Shown here: in pieces, positions 4,982 through 8,765 of the stretch | Numbering within the stretch: position 1 is the first letter of the stretch | How the letters are laid out: every line of letters starts with the position of its first letter | NCBI GenBank assembly: GCA_015063655.1 | Contig: SVTU01000055.1 | Coordinates: forward strand, 1-8,765 | Origin: Oscillospiraceae bacterium | Lineage (GTDB): Bacteria > Bacillota > Clostridia > Oscillospirales > CAG-272 | Direction: 5' to 3' | Length of the DNA stretch: 8,765 nt | Notes under the pieces: generated by a model | What the model was told of the DNA's origin: nothing | The model's input: only the letters and a program-made list of their open reading frames with translations | Database searches by the model: none | Translations under genes and position numbers: made by a program

Positions 4982-7900
4982 CCCAGTCTTCTCCTTCCTT
5001 CTTGGAAATCTTGCCAATATCCAGCTCCAGCACCTTAGAAATGCCTCGCTCGGGCATGGTGACACCGTACAGGCGGTTGGCCGCCTCCATGGTGCCTCGG
5101 CGGTGCGTGATCAGAATAAATTGCGTACCGCTTGCGTATCTCTTGATGTATTCCGCAAAGCGTGCCACGTTCACCTCGTCAAGAGCCGCCTCGATCTCGT
5201 CCAGAATACAGAACGGCGTGGGGTTGACCTGCAAAATGGCAAAGAACAGTGCAATGGCAATAAAGGACTGCTCTCCGCCTGACAGCTGAACAAGGTTCTT
5301 GATGATCTTGCCGGGAGGTGCGGCCTTGATCTCAATGCCGCTCTCCAGCACGTTTTCGGGGTCGGTCAGCGAAAGCTCGGCCGAGCCGCCGCCGAACAGC
5401 TCGGCAAAAACACGGTTAAAGTTTTCGTTGATCTGATTGAAGGACTCCACAAAGGCCGTCTTCATCTCGCCCTCCAGCTTGCCGATGATATCGAGAAGAT
5501 CGGCCCTAGCGGCTGACAGATCCTTGATCTGGGCGTCCATATAATCGTAACGCTCCTTGACCTCCTTATATTTGTTTACGGCGTCAAGGTCTACGTTACC
5601 GATGGCACGAAGCTTATTGCGGTACTCCGTTTGCCTCTGCGCCGTCTCGGGGCGCATCGAAGCGTCAATGGCGGGATACCCCAGAGCCACCGCATCACTG
5701 CGTGTCAGCTCATGCTCATCGTACAGCTTGCTTGCCAGCTTGTCCTGCTCATCACGCAAATTGGAGAGCTTATTCTCCCACTTGGTGTAATCACGGAAAA
5801 TCAGCTCCTTTTGCGACATCTTGTCACGAAGCTTTGCGTTGACCTCGTTGAGCGCACGCTCAAATTCCAGTCCGCCCTCCTCAATCTTGGCACGCTCGGC
5901 ATTCAGGCCCGAGAGCCTTGCCTCACCCTCGGCATACGCCTCACGGTTGCGCTTTTGCTCCTCGGCGTAAGCGGCGAGCTTATCACGCAGCTCGGCTATG
6001 CGTTCCTCCAGAGCAGCCTTTTGCGACAGGTAGCCGTCCATGCGGACACGTGTCTCATCGCCCATGGCGTTTTCCGTCTCCACGTCCTTTTGCAGCTCAC
6101 TGATGGCAATAAACAGAGCTGTTACGCTGTCTGCCGCTTCCCCTCTTCTGTCGGTAAGCTCGGCACGTGCGATATCCTTTTCGCTTCGCCATGCGTTGAT
6201 CTCGCCAATCTGTACACCAAGCTCCTTCTCCCGCACCTCCAAGGCACGGATATCCTCATCTAACTGCTCCTTTTGCCTTGCAATGTCCTCAAAGTCGGTA
6301 CGAAGCTTTTCCATCAGCGTTTCATTGGCGTCAAGCTTTGCCGTCAGCTGCTCGGCCGAGGCTCTCTCGGCGTTCTGCATCACCGCTAACAGCTTATGCT
6401 TCTCCTCTGCCTCGTATACGGTATCCTCGTGCTGAGCGATCGTATCCTCCAAGGCCTTATGCTTGGCCGCCACGGTATGTAAGGCCTTCTCTAAGTCGGC
6501 AAGCTCGGCCTCAAGGCGCTTGATCTCGCCCGCTCTGCCGAGAATGTTGCCGTTTTTGCGCACCGATCCGCCCGTAAACGAGCCGCCCACGTTGATCTGC
6601 TGACCGTCCAGCGTCACCGCCTTCACACGGTAGCCAAGGCTCTTGGCCATGGCGGTAGCATGATCGATGGTATCAAAGATCAGGGTGCGTCCGAGGAGAC
6701 TGGACAGCACGTGGCGAAATTGTCCGTCTGCCGTTACCAGCTCGTCTGCCACAGCCACGTATCCGAGGAAGCCCGAGGCCTCCGTCATCTCCTTTGTTGC
6801 CGTCTGCTCCTTCATCGAGGTCAGGGGCAGGAAGGTGGCACGTCCCGCCTCGGCACGGCGCAAAGCGTGCATGGCGGCCTTCGCCACGCTCTCATCCTCC
6901 ACCACGATGTGCTGAAGGGCGGCACCGAGAGCGGTCTCAATCGCCGTAAGATAGCGGTCCTCTACGGATATGATGCGGGACAGAGGTCCGTAAATACGGC
7001 CGCAGGGACTGCCGTCTCTTTCGGTGATCCTCTTCTCTGCATACTGCTTCATCACAAACCGCACGCTTCCCGAATAGCCCTCAAGGGCCTCCTCCATAGC
7101 ACGGAAGGTGTCGATCCTCTGCTGTGTGGCATCACAGCGCAGGCGGGTGGCGTTCTGCTGCTCCGACAGGGCATCCCGCTCGGCATACAAAGCCGATAGC
7201 GTTTGCCTTTCGCCGTCCATGCTCTCTTGTACCTCGTTCATCTTTTCGGCGTAGGTCTCTACAGCGCGGTTGGCCATCTCGCATTTTGCCTTTAGCTCAT
7301 CGGAAATCCGTTGGTAATTCTCCAATTCGGACAGAATGGAGGTGTTGCGGTCACTACCCGATGCTCGGGCATTCTCGATGACCGACATGCGCACACGCAC
7401 GTCTACCGCCTCAGCCTCCAGGTGCTTGACGTCGTCCAGGGCCTGCGCAAGCGCAAGCTCTGTCTCTCGGATCTGCTCGTCATACTGACGCACCGTCTGC
7501 TCTGCCTCGGCGTGCTCGGCACGGCGGGCGTGCAACGCCTCGGAAAGCTCTGCGAGTCTGCGGGCACGTGCTTCACTTGCCTCTGCCTCGGACTCCAGGG
7601 ATTTTTCCACCGAGAACAGGCTTCCCCGCGCTTGCGCCACCATCTCCTCGGCGTGTCTTGTATTGCTGTTGCGCACCTGATATTCACTGTCAAGTGCGTG
7701 GTTTTGCTCGGTGCATTCACGGATCTCGCCAAGGATCTTGGCAGACTCCAGCTTATTGGACTGCGACGCCTCAAACAAACGGGCATTCTGCACCTCAAAG
7801 GCACGGATGGAATTCTCCGCCGTTTGCAGATCCAGCTCTGCATGACGGAAGCCCTCCTCGGACTTGGCGATCTCCGTGCGGATACGTTCGGTGTCAAACA

Positions 7901-8597
7901 GCCAAAGCTGAACGTCCACCTGCTTCTTCAGCTCAAGCAGTTCAATGGCCCGCTTGGCCTTCTGCGCTTCCTTCTCCAAGGGACCGACCTGCGCCTCGAC
8001 CTCTGCAAAGATGTCGGTCACACGTGTCATATTCTCCTCGGTAGCCTTGAGCTTTCGCTCCGTCTCGCTCTTCTTCATGCGGTACTTGGCAATGCCGGAG
8101 GCGTCCTCAAAGATGCTGCGCCTCTCATCGCTCTTACGGGAGATGATCTCGGCGATCTTACCCTGACCGATGATGGAATAGCCGTCACGCCCGATACCCG
8201 TATTCATGAACAGCTCGTAAATATCACGCAGCCGCACGGCACGGCGGTTGATAAAATACTCACTCTCTCCCGCACGGTAGTACCGACGGGTGACCGTGAC
8301 CTCGTCATACGGACAGTCAAGCCGACCAATCATGCCCGTATTGTCAAAGGTGACCGATACCTCAGCATAGCCCATGGGGCGGCGGTTGTCTGCACCGCCG
8401 AAGATAATATCCTCCATCTTGGTTCCTCGAATGCTCTTGGAGGACACCTCGCCCAATACCCAGCGCATAGCGTCCGAAATATTCGATTTTCCGCTTCCGT
8501 TTGGTCCTACGATCACGGTAGAACCGCCCTCAAAGGTCAGCTTGGTCTTGTCAGGAAAGGACTTAAAGCCCTGAAGCTCCAGTGATTTCAGATACAC
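4965..8597 (-). CDS. smc: Chromosome segregation protein SMC
   Basis: Large ATPase that, with ScpA and ScpB, compacts and separates the chromosome. The product has 1210 residues, close to the 1186 of B. subtilis SMC, with the standard five-part layout. The N-terminal head has Walker A GPNGSGKS (31-38) and the block SIIGQGKIAEII. A first long coiled coil (about 170-500) is followed by a hinge (about 506-685, from GYSGSVRF to the glycine-rich GGSFTGGSVR) and a returning coiled coil (about 690-1020). The C-terminal head has signature LSGGEQ (from 1105), Walker B CILDEIEAALD (Asp1133, Glu1134) and the switch THRRGTME (His1165). The start is a GTG at 8597: it gives the family's usual opening (M)YLKSLELQGFKSF and has AAGGGAGA at 8604-8611. 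An ATG at 8639 would add 14 residues not expected in SMC. scpA, scpB and rnc are not in the window. Confidence 0.98.
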   Translation of the reverse strand: MYLKSLELQGFKSFPDKTKLTFEGGSTVIVGPNGSGKSNISDAMRWVLGEVSSKSIRGTKMEDIIFGGADNRRPMGYAEVSVTFDNTGMIGRLDCPYDEVTVTRRYYRAGESEYFINRRAVRLRDIYELFMNTGIGRDGYSIIGQGKIAEIISRKSDERRSIFEDASGIAKYRMKKSETERKLKATEENMTRVTDIFAEVEAQVGPLEKEAQKAKRAIELLELKKQVDVQLWLFDTERIRTEIAKSEEGFRHAELDLQTAENSIRAFEVQNARLFEASQSNKLESAKILGEIRECTEQNHALDSEYQVRNSNTRHAEEMVAQARGSLFSVEKSLESEAEASEARARRLAELSEALHARRAEHAEAEQTVRQYDEQIRETELALAQALDDVKHLEAEAVDVRVRMSVIENARASGSDRNTSILSELENYQRISDELKAKCEMANRAVETYAEKMNEVQESMDGERQTLSALYAERDALSEQQNATRLRCDATQQRIDTFRAMEEALEGYSGSVRFVMKQYAEKRITERDGSPCGRIYGPLSRIISVEDRYLTAIETALGAALQHIVVEDESVAKAAMHALRRAEAGRATFLPLTSMKEQTATKEMTEASGFLGYVAVADELVTADGQFRHVLSSLLGRTLIFDTIDHATAMAKSLGYRVKAVTLDGQQINVGGSFTGGSVRKNGNILGRAGEIKRLEAELADLEKALHTVAAKHKALEDTIAQHEDTVYEAEEKHKLLAVMQNAERASAEQLTAKLDANETLMEKLRTDFEDIARQKEQLDEDIRALEVREKELGVQIGEINAWRSEKDIARAELTDRRGEAADSVTALFIAISELQKDVETENAMGDETRVRMDGYLSQKAALEERIAELRDKLAAYAEEQKRNREAYAEGEARLSGLNAERAKIEEGGLEFERALNEVNAKLRDKMSQKELIFRDYTKWENKLSNLRDEQDKLASKLYDEHELTRSDAVALGYPAIDASMRPETAQRQTEYRNKLRAIGNVDLDAVNKYKEVKERYDYMDAQIKDLSAARADLLDIIGKLEGEMKTAFVESFNQINENFNRVFAELFGGGSAELSLTDPENVLESGIEIKAAPPGKIIKNLVQLSGGEQSFIAIALFFAILQVNPTPFCILDEIEAALDEVNVARFAEYIKRYASGTQFILITHRRGTMEAANRLYGVTMPERGISKVLELDIGKISKKEGEDWDGIFG
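4988..4996 (-). promoter_or_regulatory. Ribosome binding site of ftsY inside smc
   Basis: Minus-strand AAGGAGAAG lies within the last codons of smc (around EGEDWDG), about seven bases before the ftsY ATG at 4981. It fixes that start against the longer in-frame reading that extends back to 5065 inside smc. Confidence 0.75.
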
Positions 8598-8603
8598 GAT
8601 ATA

Positions 8604-8611
8604 TCTCCCTT
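8604..8611 (-). promoter_or_regulatory. Ribosome binding site of smc (supports the GTG start)
   Basis: Minus-strand AAGGGAGA ends about seven bases before the GTG at 8597. Together with the conserved YLKSLELQGFKSF opening it selects that GTG over the ATG at 8639, whose nearest purine run (GGCGGAGA) is directly adjacent to the codon and too close. Confidence 0.75.
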
Positions 8612-8680
8612 CGGCTCGTCTTGACAGATTACGGAGCATTCTCCGCCATCTCTGCTCAAGGCAAAATAGTCTACCATTAT

Positions 8681-8709
8681 ATTATAACCGATAATATCTT
8701 TTTTTTCAA
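8681..8709 (-). promoter_or_regulatory. Sigma-A-type promoter for the smc operon
   Basis: On the minus strand there is a -35 box TTGAAA (8709-8704), a 17-base spacer (8703-8687) and a perfect -10 box TATAAT (8686-8681). A second TATAAT overlaps it five bases downstream (8681-8676). The predicted start is near 8674, giving a leader of roughly 77 bases before the smc GTG. The surroundings are AT-rich, with an A-tract at and just after the -35 box. It would drive smc through at least yqeK. The call is based on sequence match only. Confidence 0.8.
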
Positions 8710-8765
8710 GGATTTTTATACGATTCATGCCATATTTTTCAATTTTTTTCATTTTGACGCTGCCT

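Larger units (their letters stand above)
8588..8752 (-). other. Unassigned short open frame through the smc promoter and leader
   Basis: An ATG at 8752 opens a 54-residue frame (MKKIEKYGMN... to ...PKGDISCI) that ends in a TGA at 8590-8588, overlapping the smc start by 10 bases. The frame is also open from the ATG to the window edge, so it could be the end of a longer gene. I recognise no family. There is no clear Shine-Dalgarno sequence before the ATG, the base composition is AT-rich unlike the neighbours, and a consensus promoter lies inside it. Chance openness of an intergenic region is the more likely reading. Confidence 0.13.

Noticed and set aside
4982..5065. Longer N-terminal reading of ftsY beginning near 5065
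   Set aside because: The extra 28 residues lie in the smc 3' end, are not FtsY-like, and have no ribosome binding site. The ATG at 4981 does.
4965..5290. LSGGEQ in place of LSGGEK in the SMC signature as a sign of a non-SMC ABC ATPase
   Set aside because: The rest of the head (DEIEAALD, THRRGTME, SIIGQGK) and the hinge are standard SMC. To my knowledge Gln at this place is common in Clostridia.
7311..8585. Long plus-strand open frame (424 codons) antisense to smc
   Set aside because: Its peptide is leucine- and histidine-rich without recognisable motifs and it mirrors the codon pattern of smc, which shows clear head, hinge and signature motifs. It has no evident promoter or ribosome binding site. 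It is a shadow frame.
8598..8639. ATG at 8639 as the smc start
   Set aside because: It would add 14 residues before the conserved YLKSLELQGFKSF opening, and its purine-rich site abuts the codon. The GTG at 8597 has a properly spaced AAGGGAGA.
8588..8677. Regulatory upstream peptide starting at the ATG at 8677 in the smc leader
   Set aside because: This ATG lies at or just before the predicted transcription start near 8674, so it would be absent from the mRNA or leaderless. There is no ribosome binding site. The wider open frame is reported separately.

Overview
The window looks like a stretch of a Clostridia (Firmicutes) chromosome of moderate GC content, perhaps from the Oscillospirales or a neighbouring anaerobic order. 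That placement rests on gene content, gene order and protein signatures: a LeuRS block reading GFDAFGLPTEN, an SMC signature reading LSGGEQ, an FtsY without an acidic A domain, strong AGGAG-type ribosome binding sites and TTGACA/TATAAT promoters. It is inference, because no rRNA or other taxonomic marker is present. All nine genes lie on the minus strand and are read from right to left, and coding sequence fills almost everything from 1 to 8597.

In order of transcription: an AT-rich leader (about 8598-8765) carries a consensus sigma-A-type promoter. It is followed by smc (chromosome condensation, GTG start), ftsY (SRP receptor), rdgB (dITP/XTP pyrophosphatase), yhbY (ribosome-assembly RNA-binding protein), nadD (NaMN adenylyltransferase) and yqeK (HD-domain Ap4A hydrolase family). 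Next come a divergent LCP (LytR-CpsA-Psr) gene with a lipoprotein-type signal peptide, then rsfS (ribosome silencing factor) and the first 122 codons of leuS, cut by the window edge. From smc to yqeK the genes overlap or sit within a few bases of each other, which suggests one translationally coupled transcript. A second consensus promoter overlaps the LCP stop codon and probably gives rsfS-leuS their own transcription start.

The layout appears to join two blocks known separately in Firmicutes: smc-ftsY, and yhbY-nadD-yqeK-rsfS (as in the Bacillus subtilis yqeI-yqeJ-yqeK-yqeL cluster). rdgB sits at the junction and the LCP gene is inserted between yqeK and rsfS. The genes are mainly housekeeping: chromosome organisation, membrane targeting, nucleotide-pool cleaning, NAD synthesis, alarmone-like dinucleotide turnover, envelope polymer attachment, ribosome control and tRNA charging.

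I see no mobile element, CRISPR array, tRNA, rRNA, defence system or phage gene. I found no undescribed multi-gene system. The points most worth a second look are the LCP protein (lipobox, altered active-site positions, many cysteines), the internal rsfS promoter, the shared double -10 architecture of both promoters, and an unexplained open frame running through the smc promoter into the smc start.
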